Shown here: piece by piece, positions 36,605 to 44,249 of the stretch
Numbering within the stretch: position 1 is the stretch's first letter
Layout of the letters: each line of letters begins with the position of its first letter
Assembly: GCF_002896965.1 (NCBI RefSeq)
Contig: NZ_LYMM01000029.1
Coordinates: forward strand, 124,001 to 188,000
Reading direction: 5' to 3'
DNA from: Novosphingobium guangzhouense
Lineage (GTDB): Bacteria; Pseudomonadota; Alphaproteobacteria; Sphingomonadales; Sphingomonadaceae
DNA: 64,000 bases
Position numbers and translations under genes: made by a program
The notes under the pieces: generated by a model
What the model was told of the DNA's origin: nothing
Database searches by the model: none
Seen by the model: the letters and a program-made list of their open reading frames with translations, nothing else

Positions 36605-36817
36605 AAGGTGACAGGTCCGACCGCCAAGGTGACACTTCGGATCTGCAAGGTGACACATGCCCACCTCAAGGTGACACGCAAGGTGACACATGCCCACCTC
36701 AAGGTGACACGCAAGGTGACACATTCCCGCTTCAAGGTGACACCCAAGGTGACACCCGTTGGCGCGCAAATGGCGGATTTGCGTGGAACGGGTCCGGTTC
36801 AAGGGCATAAGGTGACA
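36605..36817 (+). repeat. Iteron-like array: ten copies of AAGGTGACA
   Basis: Copies begin at 36605, 36626, 36647, 36668, 36680, 36701, 36713, 36734, 36746 and 36809, all on the plus strand and all identical over 9 bases; most are followed by C and preceded by C. Spacings are 21, 21, 21, 12, 21, 12, 21, 12 and 63 bases. The array lies after the flavoprotein stop and 240 bases before sdhB. It looks like a protein-binding array or a lineage-specific intergenic repeat; no replication gene or cas gene is nearby. Confidence 0.9.
36647..36745 (+). repeat. 33-base tandem repeat, three units, inside the array
   Basis: Units at 36647-36679 and 36680-36712 are identical; 36713-36745 is a diverged third copy with about five differences, mostly outside the AAGGTGACA cores. 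Each unit holds two cores 21 bases apart. Identity of the first two units points to recent slippage or duplication, while the cores are kept in the diverged copy. Confidence 0.9.
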
Positions 36818-36831
36818 GGTTTTCTCTCTGG

Positions 36832-36849
36832 ACCGTGTAAACCGTGTAA
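36832..36849 (+). repeat. Tandem 9-base repeat ACCGTGTAA x2
   Basis: Two adjacent copies of ACCGTGTAA (36832-36840, 36841-36849), followed by ACC, 15 bases after the last AAGGTGACA copy and about 200 bases before sdhB. It may be part of the same element or an independent regulator site. Confidence 0.6.
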
Positions 36850-37055
36850 ACCTTCACCACCCTGCCCGGCCGCGACTTTCGCAACGGCTCTTGCAATCGG
36901 CGCGCGCCCAAAGCGCGCTGCAGCGCCGATATCCGTGCATTTCCCCCCAATGCACCGCTCACCTCGCCATAGTCACCCCTTGCCCTATGCGGACGAATCG
37001 CTAGAGGGGTCCACAAGCGGTTCATGCCGCACTGCAAGATCACGGGGATTCTTTC

Positions 37056-37838
37056 ATGGCGACCTTCACCCTCCCGGCGAACAGCAAGATCAGCAAGCGT
37101 GGCAATGTCCACAAGGCTGAGGGCGCCACCAAGGTCAAGAAGTTCACCGTCTACCGCTACGACCCGGACTCGGGCGAGAACCCTCGCTACGACCAGTTCG
37201 AGATCGACCTCGACAACTGCGGCCCGATGGTTCTCGACGCGATCATCAAGATCAAGAACGAAATGGACCCGTCGCTGACGTTCCGCCGCTCGTGCCGCGA
37301 AGGTATCTGCGGTTCGTGCGCGATGAACATGAACGGCAAGAACGGCCTCGCCTGCACCACCGCGATCGAGGATCTGAAGGGCGATATCCGCATCACCCCG
37401 CTGCCGCACATGGACGTGATCAAGGACCTCGTTCCCGATTTCACGCACTTCTACGCGCAGTACGCATCGATCCGCCCCTGGCTGCAGACGGTGTCCACCA
37501 CCCCGTCGGGCAAGGAACGCCTGCAGAGCCCCGAACAGCGCGAAAAGCTGGACGGCCTGTACGAGTGCATCCTGTGCGCCTGCTGCTCGACCTCGTGCCC
37601 GAGCTACTGGTGGAATTCGGACAAGTTCCTCGGACCCGCAATTCTGCTGCAGGCCTACCGCTGGCTGGCAGACAGCCGCGACGAAATGACCGGCGAGCGT
37701 CTGGACGAGCTGGAAGATCCCTTCCGCCTCTACCGCTGCCACACCATCATGAACTGCGCGAACGTGTGCCCCAAGGGCCTCTCGCCCGCGCGCGCCATCG
37801 CCGAAATCAAGAAGATGCAGGCAGAGCGCCAGGTCTGA
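37056..37838 (+). CDS. sdhB: Succinate dehydrogenase iron-sulfur subunit
   Basis: A 260-residue electron-transfer subunit of complex II, on the inner face of the membrane. All three cluster motifs are present: [2Fe-2S] [20 protein letters not shown] plus Cys, [4Fe-4S] [16 protein letters not shown], and [3Fe-4S] [18 protein letters not shown]. The ATG follows a purine stretch CACGGGGA. No sdhA, sdhC or sdhD is adjacent; the repeat array and an unrelated flavoprotein lie upstream. Start [11 protein letters not shown] is typical of the family. Confidence 0.97.
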   Translation: MATFTLPANSKISKRGNVHKAEGATKVKKFTVYRYDPDSGENPRYDQFEIDLDNCGPMVLDAIIKIKNEMDPSLTFRRSCREGICGSCAMNMNGKNGLACTTAIEDLKGDIRITPLPHMDVIKDLVPDFTHFYAQYASIRPWLQTVSTTPSGKERLQSPEQREKLDGLYECILCACCSTSCPSYWWNSDKFLGPAILLQAYRWLADSRDEMTGERLDELEDPFRLYRCHTIMNCANVCPKGLSPARAIAEIKKMQAERQV

Positions 37839-37866
37839 GCCTTCGGGCTCCGACCGGTATCTTCCC

Positions 37867-38328
37867 GTGTCGCAGGACGGTGCATTCATCCACGTGCCGG
37901 ACCCGGAGTTTCCGGGCTGGCATACGTGGCAGCTGAACGAAGGTTCGCGGTTCAATTCGCAGGGCCTCGGTCGCATGATCGTGCGCCGCGAAGGCGGGCG
38001 CGCTGCCCGGCTGCGCCTTGTCGATGTCGGCGCGAAGCACAGCAATGTGCTTGACGCGGTTCACGGCGGTGTCACCCTCGCGCTGATCGACGTTGGCATG
38101 TTCGCGGCCATGTATACCGTGATCGGCGAAGACGCTGTTGGCGCAGTCACGCTCGAACTGACCAATCAGTTCATCGGCGCAGGCCGCGTCGGCGAACCGC
38201 TCGATGTCATCGCGGAAATCATGAAGGAAACCCGCCGCCTCGTTTTCGTGCGCGGCACGGTCGAGCAAGGCGATCACCTTGTTGCCAGCTTCATGGGCAC
38301 CCTGCGCAAGCCGAGCGCGCCGCGATGA
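37867..38328 (+). CDS. PaaI-family hotdog thioesterase
   Basis: A 153-residue hotdog-fold acyl-CoA thioesterase. The family signature HGGVTLALIDVGMFAAM contains the HGG segment and the acidic residue of the active site, followed by AVTLELTNQFIGAG. It begins with a GTG (37867) 28 bases after the sdhB stop and ends in a 4-base overlap with zapE, so sdhB-thioesterase-zapE is likely one transcript. Physiological substrate unknown. Confidence 0.88.
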   Translation: MSQDGAFIHVPDPEFPGWHTWQLNEGSRFNSQGLGRMIVRREGGRAARLRLVDVGAKHSNVLDAVHGGVTLALIDVGMFAAMYTVIGEDAVGAVTLELTNQFIGAGRVGEPLDVIAEIMKETRRLVFVRGTVEQGDHLVASFMGTLRKPSAPR

Positions 38329-39440
38329 GTGCGATGCTTGAACGCTACGAAGCGCTGGTGGCCACCGGCGAGCTGCGCTCCGACCCGGAGCAGGCAGCGG
38401 CAGCAGAGCGACTGAGCCGACTCCAGCGCGAATTCTACAAGTCATCGTCTTCAACCGGCCTGTTCGGCAAGCTGATGGGCAAGAAGGCGCCACCGCCGCG
38501 CGGGGTTTACATGTGGGGCGGTGTCGGGCGCGGCAAGTCGATGCTGATGGACCTGTTCGTCCAGACGCTGGACGTTCCCGGCAAGCGGCGCGTTCACTTC
38601 CACGCATTCATGCTCGAAGTGCATGCCCTGTTGCGTGATGAGCGCAAGAAAGAAACCGGCGACCCGATTCCTCCGGTCGCTGCGGCCATCGCCCGCAATG
38701 TACGTTGCCTCGCTTTCGACGAGATGGTCGTCAACAACTCGGCCGATGCGATGATCATGAGCCGGTTGTTCACGCACCTGATCGCCAATGAGGGCGTGAC
38801 GATCGTGACCACATCGAACCGCGCGCCGTCCGAACTCTACAAGGATGGCCTCAATCGCGAACACTTCCTGCCATTCATCGCGCTGATCGAGCAGGAACTT
38901 GACGTCCTGACGCTGAATGGCCCAACCGATTATCGCATGCAGCGCCTTGGTGGAATGGCGACCTGGCACCAGCCGCTGGGAGAGCCGGCCACTGAAGCCG
39001 CACGCGAAGCATTTTATCGCCTCACCGATTATCCGCCCGAAGACAGCGAACATGTTCCGTCAGCGGACATTGACGTCGGTGGTGGACGGATGCTGCACGT
39101 ACCCAAGAGCCTCAAAGGCGTGGGCGTATTCAGCTTCAAACGCCTTTGCGGCGAAGCCCGCGGCGCAGCCGACTATCTGGCAATCGCACGCGCCTATCAC
39201 ACGGTAATCCTCGTCGGCATCCCGAAAATGGGCCCGGACCGTCGCAACGAGGCCGCTCGTTTTGTGACGCTGATTGACGCACTCTACGAAAACAAGGTCA
39301 AGTTGATCGCTGCAGCCGATGCAGCACCTGAAGACCTTTATGAATCCGGCTCTGGCCGCTTCGAATTCGACCGCACGATCAGCCGGCTTAACGAAATGCA
39401 AAGCGCCGATTATCTTGCGCTGGGCCACGGCGAAGGCTGA
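38325..39440 (+). CDS. zapE: Cell division protein ZapE (AFG1-like ATPase)
   Basis: A 371-residue P-loop ATPase that modulates the FtsZ ring under stress in other bacteria. Walker A GGVGRGKS is at residues 65-72; Walker B LAFDEMVV is near 128; the arginine-bearing TTSNRAPSELYKDGLNREHFLPFI matches the family. It is overlapped by the thioesterase stop (ATGA). Occurrence next to TCA-cycle genes is common. Length is normal. Confidence 0.94.
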   Translation: MSAMLERYEALVATGELRSDPEQAAAAERLSRLQREFYKSSSSTGLFGKLMGKKAPPPRGVYMWGGVGRGKSMLMDLFVQTLDVPGKRRVHFHAFMLEVHALLRDERKKETGDPIPPVAAAIARNVRCLAFDEMVVNNSADAMIMSRLFTHLIANEGVTIVTTSNRAPSELYKDGLNREHFLPFIALIEQELDVLTLNGPTDYRMQRLGGMATWHQPLGEPATEAAREAFYRLTDYPPEDSEHVPSADIDVGGGRMLHVPKSLKGVGVFSFKRLCGEARGAADYLAIARAYHTVILVGIPKMGPDRRNEAARFVTLIDALYENKVKLIAAADAAPEDLYESGSGRFEFDRTISRLNEMQSADYLALGHGEG

Positions 39441-39600
39441 ATTCGTTAACGCGTCCCGAATCGGGATGCCAATCCTTGTGCGCGAAGCACTTTGCAAGCA
39501 ACCTCAACAGCTCATTCCAGCTTACAAATGCAGGACTGCAGCGGGTGACTATGCGACCACGCACGCCACCTTGGGACGCCTCTGAAACCCGATAAAGAAA
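39441..39600. other. Non-coding gap after zapE
   Basis: 160 bases with no convincing gene. It holds the GTCCCGAATCGGGAT element at 39453-39467, a GTTAAC just before it at 39445-39450, and runs into the terminator at 39601. A short plus-strand transcript from here to the terminator is conceivable, but I find no clear -10/-35 pair. Confidence 0.4.
39453..39467. promoter_or_regulatory. Inverted repeat GTCCCGAATCGGGAT at edge of EPS locus
   Basis: The core TCCCGA-A-TCGGGA (39454-39466) is a perfect 6-base-arm inverted repeat. A sequence differing at two of 15 positions, GTCCCAAATCGGGAC, occurs at 55381-55395 before the export gene of the polysaccharide operon. In both places a GTTAAC lies on the same side (6 to about 20 bases away). 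A shared regulator is inferred. Confidence 0.5.
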
Positions 39601-39651
39601 AAGCGCTTTCCAAAAGACAGGAGTTCTTCTGGAAAGCGCTTCGTTTTATTT
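39601..39651. terminator. Strong bidirectional intrinsic terminator
   Basis: AAGCGCTTTCCA (39601-39612) pairs perfectly with TGGAAAGCGCTT (39630-39641) around a 17-base loop. On the plus strand a T-rich tract (CGTTTTATTT) follows; on the minus strand AAAGAAAAA before the stem gives TTTTTCTTT. It therefore ends transcripts from zapE and from the polysaccharide/micropeptide side. Confidence 0.88.
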
Positions 39652-39693
39652 GCAGTGGCTTGGGCTAATCACCTCAAGCTGAGTGCAACAGGA

Positions 39694-39708
39694 GTCTCTA
39701 TTAGAGAC
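39694..39708. promoter_or_regulatory. 15-base palindrome over the micropeptide stop codon
   Basis: GTCTCTA-T-TAGAGAC is a perfect inverted repeat (7-base arms, 1-base centre). The TAA stop of the candidate micropeptide at 39703-39701 lies inside it. It could be a protein site or part of a structured 3' region of the short transcript. Confidence 0.4.
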
Positions 39709-39751
39709 CGCTGCCCCACCAACCACCACCCCAGATGTCCTTGTTCATCAT
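39701..39751 (-). CDS. Candidate Trp/Gly-rich micropeptide
   Basis: A 16-codon frame, MMNKDIWGGGWWGSGL, then TAA. GGGG lies 4 bases before the first ATG (7 before the second), a plausible ribosome site. A possible -10 TATTAT is at 39801-39796, and the strong terminator at 39651-39601 would end a transcript of about 190 bases. An upstream in-frame ATG at 39793 would give 30 residues but has no ribosome site and lies at the putative transcription start. I do not recognise the peptide. It could instead be part of a small RNA. Confidence 0.4.
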   Translation of the reverse strand: MMNKDIWGGGWWGSGL

Positions 39752-39828
39752 ATTTCCCCATGTGAACGACCGCATCCCTGCGGCCGAGCTCATGGATAAT
39801 AGTTAGTTAACAAGTCATCAAGGAATTT

Positions 39829-42237
39829 TTAACCAATCAAGCGAGCCCTTCTCCCTGATACGAAGTCCAGGAAATCCCGAAACGGGACAGGGCGGCTCAC
39901 ATGGTAGCCCTGCACAAGATCGCAATGCAGCCCCGACAGCATATCGAGAACTTTAGCTGTTTCGACCCCTTCTGCCACCACTACCCGGTCAAGAGAGTGT
40001 GCCATCTCGATGATCGACTGCACCAGCAGAAGGTCCTCCTTGCTGCCTTCCATCGATGAAACGAACGTCTTGTCGATCTTCACCTCGCTCGCGGGAAGAT
40101 AGCGCAGATAATCAATCGTTGCGTTGCCAGTACCGAAATCGTCGATCGACAGACGCAGGCCCGACTGCACCAACCGTTGCAGCATCTGGAACGTCTTGGA
40201 GCTGCGATCCAGCCGGTCAGTCTCGGTAATTTCCAGAATCAGGCGGTTTGGCGACAGGCCGTGCGCCGCAAGAATCTCCGAAATCATTCCGGGCAAGCCG
40301 GGATTGCGCAGCAACTGGGCGGAGATGTTGACCGACATGGTCATCTCGTAACCGTGCCGTTCCAGTTCGACCGCCACCCTTACCGCGTCGTTGATGACGA
40401 AGCGGGTAATACGTTCGATACGGTGGAATTCTTCGGCGATGCGGATGAACTTGTCGGGGCCGATCGGCCCGCGCTCCGGATGCGTCCAGCGAACCAGCGC
40501 TTCTGCCCCACTGATGCGGTTGGAGCGCAGATCCAGCTTTGGCTGATACGCAACCCAGACCTCACCATTGTCAATCGCTCGATCCAGCGAGGTCAGCAGC
40601 GAGATCTCCCACTGCGCCTCGTGCTTTCGAGCGTCGTGCTGGTAAACGAGTTCATCGTTGCGCACCGCCTCTTCGGCGGCCTGCATGGCGCTGGCGACTC
40701 GTCCCGACAGCGGACGATCGAATTCTGAATCGATCCCGCAGTTGAAAGACAGGTCGATGTCGATGCCGCCAACCTGGATGCCATTCTGGACGATCCGGTG
40801 GAGCCCTTCGAGGTTTTCGAAAAGGTCGAACGTGCTGCGGATGGACGACAGCCACACGAACATTCCACCTTCGTGGTAGATCAGCACGCTTTCATCGCTG
40901 ATGCGGATGCGCCTTACGATCTCCTTGGCGAGTTGCCCTTCGACATGTTCCGCAAAGCTGCCGATGATCCCGCCGTAGTTGCGGATCTTCAGAGATACCA
41001 GGATACGGGTCGACAAATCAGGAGAATTGCGCAGCGCCTGAACGCTGGGCAGACCTGACCCGGCATTGGTTTCGCCTGCCTCTTCTACCCGATCAAGATT
41101 GCGCATGCGGATCACAGCGACCAGTGCCACCGAGAATGCGGGAATAACCTCCACCTGCACGTTGATGTAATCAAGCAGGAACGGAACCGCACCTACTACC
41201 GCGACCAGCCCGGTGAAGCGATAGACGTCCAGAACCCGGCCACGCCCCAACCCCGACACGATGACGACCAGCACCAGCAGATAGGCGGGAAACCATCCAT
41301 ATTCGTGCGGCATGCCAAGCTTGAGAGTATCCGCGCCAATCGCATGGAAATACCCTCCCGGCGCATTGATATCCTGCCCCGGAATCGAATGAATATCGTT
41401 GAGCGAGACTGCCGCCGGGATGACCAGCACATCCTTGTCACGTACAAGCGAGCGATCGAACCGCCCACGCATGACATCGATATAGCTCAGAGTTGGATAT
41501 GAACCGACCGCGATGGAAAAGTCCGGGAAGAACAGATCTTCAGTGCTGCCATCGACGCCCGCTATTGCAGCGGCGAGCGACGGAATCTTTCCTGCCGGGC
41601 TATCCGATGCATAAGGAAGCTGCACGTTCTGATTAAGCGGTCGATGCCGCACAAGGACGGAGGCCACGCCCGCGTGCTCGCGATAGGCTTGCAACGGAAC
41701 CTTTCCGGCAAAATTTCCGGCGCGCCCGTTGCCGTCAACGCCCGCACCCAGAACAACTTTGCCCGAATGGGCCTTCAGCGCCGCGATGAATTGGGCATCG
41801 TCTGTCGCCGTGCCTGGCATTGCGAATGAGCGATTGAAAAACACCCGCTTCGCGCCTGCTGCAAAAAGCTGATTTATCGCCGCAGCGTCGTTGCCATGCG
41901 TGATGTCATTCGCGCCAAGCTGGATCAGTGTCTGCGAATCCTGCAGAACGATCACAATGTCGCCGCTTGCCGGTTGTGTGCGAGACATCCAGCGAACGTT
42001 GCGCAAGTAGTCCTCAAGCGGCAGCCCAAGGCCGCTGATGCCCATTGCGAGACCAGTCAGCGCCGCCCAGAATACAATCCGGACGCGAGGCTTCTTCCAG
42101 AAACCATGAATCTGCCGCCAGACACCGGTCATGGGGCCTGCCTTGCCGGCTTCGCGGAATTGGCGCGCGCGCACGGCATTCCCGCGGAAAGCGTCCGCTT
42201 TGAATAACGGTGATGACGACCACTCTTGTTCATTCAT
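39829..42237 (-). CDS. CHASE2-degenerate GGDEF-EAL cyclic-di-GMP phosphodiesterase
   Basis: An 802-residue membrane protein. N-terminal helix (about 54-74), a CHASE2-type extracellular sensor (about 80-300), further membrane helices (about 310-370), a GGDEF-like domain whose signature is replaced (EGGMFVW), then an EAL domain. The EAL catalytic set looks complete: AEALVRW, NISAQL, LEITETD, DDFGTG, VKIDKTF, EGVET and QGYHVSRP. It probably hydrolyses c-di-GMP in response to a periplasmic signal. It lies just downstream of the exosortase amidotransferase on the same strand. Confidence 0.92.
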   Translation of the reverse strand: MNEQEWSSSPLFKADAFRGNAVRARQFREAGKAGPMTGVWRQIHGFWKKPRVRIVFWAALTGLAMGISGLGLPLEDYLRNVRWMSRTQPASGDIVIVLQDSQTLIQLGANDITHGNDAAAINQLFAAGAKRVFFNRSFAMPGTATDDAQFIAALKAHSGKVVLGAGVDGNGRAGNFAGKVPLQAYREHAGVASVLVRHRPLNQNVQLPYASDSPAGKIPSLAAAIAGVDGSTEDLFFPDFSIAVGSYPTLSYIDVMRGRFDRSLVRDKDVLVIPAAVSLNDIHSIPGQDINAPGGYFHAIGADTLKLGMPHEYGWFPAYLLVLVVIVSGLGRGRVLDVYRFTGLVAVVGAVPFLLDYINVQVEVIPAFSVALVAVIRMRNLDRVEEAGETNAGSGLPSVQALRNSPDLSTRILVSLKIRNYGGIIGSFAEHVEGQLAKEIVRRIRISDESVLIYHEGGMFVWLSSIRSTFDLFENLEGLHRIVQNGIQVGGIDIDLSFNCGIDSEFDRPLSGRVASAMQAAEEAVRNDELVYQHDARKHEAQWEISLLTSLDRAIDNGEVWVAYQPKLDLRSNRISGAEALVRWTHPERGPIGPDKFIRIAEEFHRIERITRFVINDAVRVAVELERHGYEMTMSVNISAQLLRNPGLPGMISEILAAHGLSPNRLILEITETDRLDRSSKTFQMLQRLVQSGLRLSIDDFGTGNATIDYLRYLPASEVKIDKTFVSSMEGSKEDLLLVQSIIEMAHSLDRVVVAEGVETAKVLDMLSGLHCDLVQGYHVSRPVPFRDFLDFVSGRRARLIG

Positions 42238-42342
42238 GCCCTGCGAATGAGGCTTGGGTGAGCCCGAGATATCGCAAAGGTACTAAGAAACTGTGTAGTT
42301 AATGGGCGACGGCAAGGAGCGCCTTACATCCGTATGGCGCAG

Positions 42343-44238
42343 TTAGCTGACGCCGAGTGACGCGAAAGCCTTGTTAAGCATGAGCATTTGCCAAAGCAGC
42401 CGGGAATTGTCCGCAACGCCTGCGACATGGGCATCGACCAGAGACAGCAGCCGCCGCTGATCGAACCACCCGGTTCGCGCCAACGCAGCCCCACCGGCGA
42501 TTTCTCTTGCCTGTGCCGCCAGTGGTCCCCTGAACCACTGCGAGATCGGCGTTACGAAGCCCTGTTTCGGCCGATAAAGCACGTCTTCGGGCAAGTAGCG
42601 CCGCATAGCCTTCTTCATCAGCCACTTACCCTGCCCACGCTGTACGCGCATATTTTCCGGCAAGCTTGCCGCGAATTCGATCAGTCGATGATCCAGCAAC
42701 GGCTCGCGCACTTCCAGGCTGACAGACATGCTGGTCCGGTCGACTTTGTTCAGGATGTCACCGGGCAGCCAAACCTTGAGATCCGCATACTGCGCCCTGT
42801 CCAGCCCGGAGCGTGCAGGAGCCTCGTTCATGAGCGCAAGGACCGGATCCTCGGCGCGATACTCTCCACGCAGACGGCGGAAATCTTCGGAATAGATGCC
42901 GTCGCGCAACTCCGGCGCCAGAAATGCCATAGATCTTGCGTAACCGGCGACCGAATCGCCGGCAAGCGACAGCAATGTCGATTTCGCCCGCAATGGACGC
43001 GGAGCCCAGTCCGCCTTGGGATAGGCTCTGCCGATCGCTCCGAAGACCGGGCCTCGCAGCGATTGCGGAAGCAGCGCGCGGACCTTGTCCTCACCGGCCT
43101 GGAAGACATGTCGGCGGTAACCACCGAACGCCTCATCCGCGCCGTCGCCCGATAGTGCTACAGTTACGGACTGACGCGCCAGCTGGCATACGCGCCATGT
43201 CGGCAGCGCGGATGCATCTGCGAAAGGCTCGTCAAACATTCGGGCGAGCTTGTCGATGGCGGAAAAATCATTGGACGATACCACGCTTGAGACATGGTCC
43301 GTGGCAAATTGCTGAGCGACCCTTGATGCATAGGCGCTCTCGTCCAGTTCAGCTACGTCGAAGCCAATCGAACAGGTGCGCACAGGGTTGGCGCTAGCCT
43401 CGGCCATGAAAGCAACAACGCTGGAGCTATCAACACCGCCCGAAAGAAACGCGCCAAGCGGCACGTCGGCCACCATCCGGGAAGCAACTGCCTGCCGCAT
43501 AAGGTGCACCAGTTCAGCTTCAAGATCGGCCGGCTTGCCCTTGCGGCGGTCGGCGAATGAAACGTCCCACCACTGCCTCGGCTGCGGCATGGGTGTGCCA
43601 TGCCGCAGCAGCAGCGAATGGCCCGCAGGCAGCTTGCTGACACCCTTGAGGATCGCCCGATGATCCGGGACGTAGCCCCAGGTGAGGTAGTCTTCCACCG
43701 CCAGTGGATCAATTTCGCGACGCAGCAAAGGATGGGCGACAAGCGCCTTGAGTTCCGACCCGAACGCCAGACTGCCATCACTCAGCAGCGCGTAGTACAA
43801 CGGCTTCACGCCTAGCCGGTCACGCGCCAGGAACAGCGTGCGCGCTTCGAGATCGTAAATCGCGAACGCGAACATGCCGAACAATCGCGTCACACAATCC
43901 GGCCCCCAGCGGCGCCATGCCGCCAGAATGACTTCACTGTCGCCGTCGGTCCGGAACTTTTCGCCCACCGCTTTCAGTTCATGGCGTAGTTCGCGGTAAT
44001 TATAGATCTCGCCGTTGAAGACGAGCATTGCGCGGCCATCCTCAGCAGCCATCGGCTGTGGCGACCCTGCAATATCGATGATGGAAAGACGCCGATGCCC
44101 CAGACCGACGCCGGGGGCGGTCCAGACCCCTTGTCCATCAGGGCCACGATGGGCGATCGCATCGCACATCGCCTCCACGCGGGCGGCATCCACCGGTTTG
44201 GGTGTTTCAAGGTGATAAATGCCTGCGATACCGCACAT
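42343..44238 (-). CDS. Asparagine-synthetase-like amidotransferase, exosortase A system
   Basis: A 631-residue class II glutamine amidotransferase/asparagine-synthetase fold. The N-terminal nucleophile is Cys2 (MCGIAGIYHLE); glutaminase motifs RGPDGQG, GHRRLSIID and FNGEIYNY follow; the synthetase P-loop is LSGGVDSS. In exosortase A loci this protein is thought to amidate a sugar acid of the exopolysaccharide rather than make asparagine. It follows the exosortase gene after 11 bases. Confidence 0.93.
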   Translation of the reverse strand: MCGIAGIYHLETPKPVDAARVEAMCDAIAHRGPDGQGVWTAPGVGLGHRRLSIIDIAGSPQPMAAEDGRAMLVFNGEIYNYRELRHELKAVGEKFRTDGDSEVILAAWRRWGPDCVTRLFGMFAFAIYDLEARTLFLARDRLGVKPLYYALLSDGSLAFGSELKALVAHPLLRREIDPLAVEDYLTWGYVPDHRAILKGVSKLPAGHSLLLRHGTPMPQPRQWWDVSFADRRKGKPADLEAELVHLMRQAVASRMVADVPLGAFLSGGVDSSSVVAFMAEASANPVRTCSIGFDVAELDESAYASRVAQQFATDHVSSVVSSNDFSAIDKLARMFDEPFADASALPTWRVCQLARQSVTVALSGDGADEAFGGYRRHVFQAGEDKVRALLPQSLRGPVFGAIGRAYPKADWAPRPLRAKSTLLSLAGDSVAGYARSMAFLAPELRDGIYSEDFRRLRGEYRAEDPVLALMNEAPARSGLDRAQYADLKVWLPGDILNKVDRTSMSVSLEVREPLLDHRLIEFAASLPENMRVQRGQGKWLMKKAMRRYLPEDVLYRPKQGFVTPISQWFRGPLAAQAREIAGGAALARTGWFDQRRLLSLVDAHVAGVADNSRLLWQMLMLNKAFASLGVS

Positions 44239-44249
44239 AGTCCGATGCC

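Larger units (their letters stand above)
36498..37055. other. 558-base intergenic region carrying the AAGGTGACA array
   Basis: The gap holds ten same-strand AAGGTGACA repeats (36605-36817), a 9-base tandem repeat (36832-36849) and the sdhB leader. Small open frames run through the array on both strands; one on the minus strand (36509-36808) would encode 99 residues with nine Cys-His-Leu units. All frames are repetitive, so I treat the array as a DNA element and do not call a gene. Confidence 0.7.

Noticed and set aside
36605..36817. CRISPR array
   Set aside because: Repeat cores are 9 bases, gaps are 3 or 12 bases (one of 54) and themselves repeated, and no cas genes occur.
36605..36817. Plasmid-type iteron origin
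   Set aside because: Iteron-like spacing is present, but no rep, par or dnaA-box cluster was seen and the flanks are chromosomal housekeeping genes.
36542..37120. Plus-strand frame with Lys-Val-Thr repeats starting after the flavoprotein
   Set aside because: It runs into the sdhB coding sequence without its own stop before it, has no ribosome site, and is repetitive only because of the DNA array.
42343..44238. Housekeeping asparagine synthetase
   Set aside because: Fold is the same, but it sits directly after exosortase A in a polysaccharide operon; the exosortase-associated amidotransferase is the better call.
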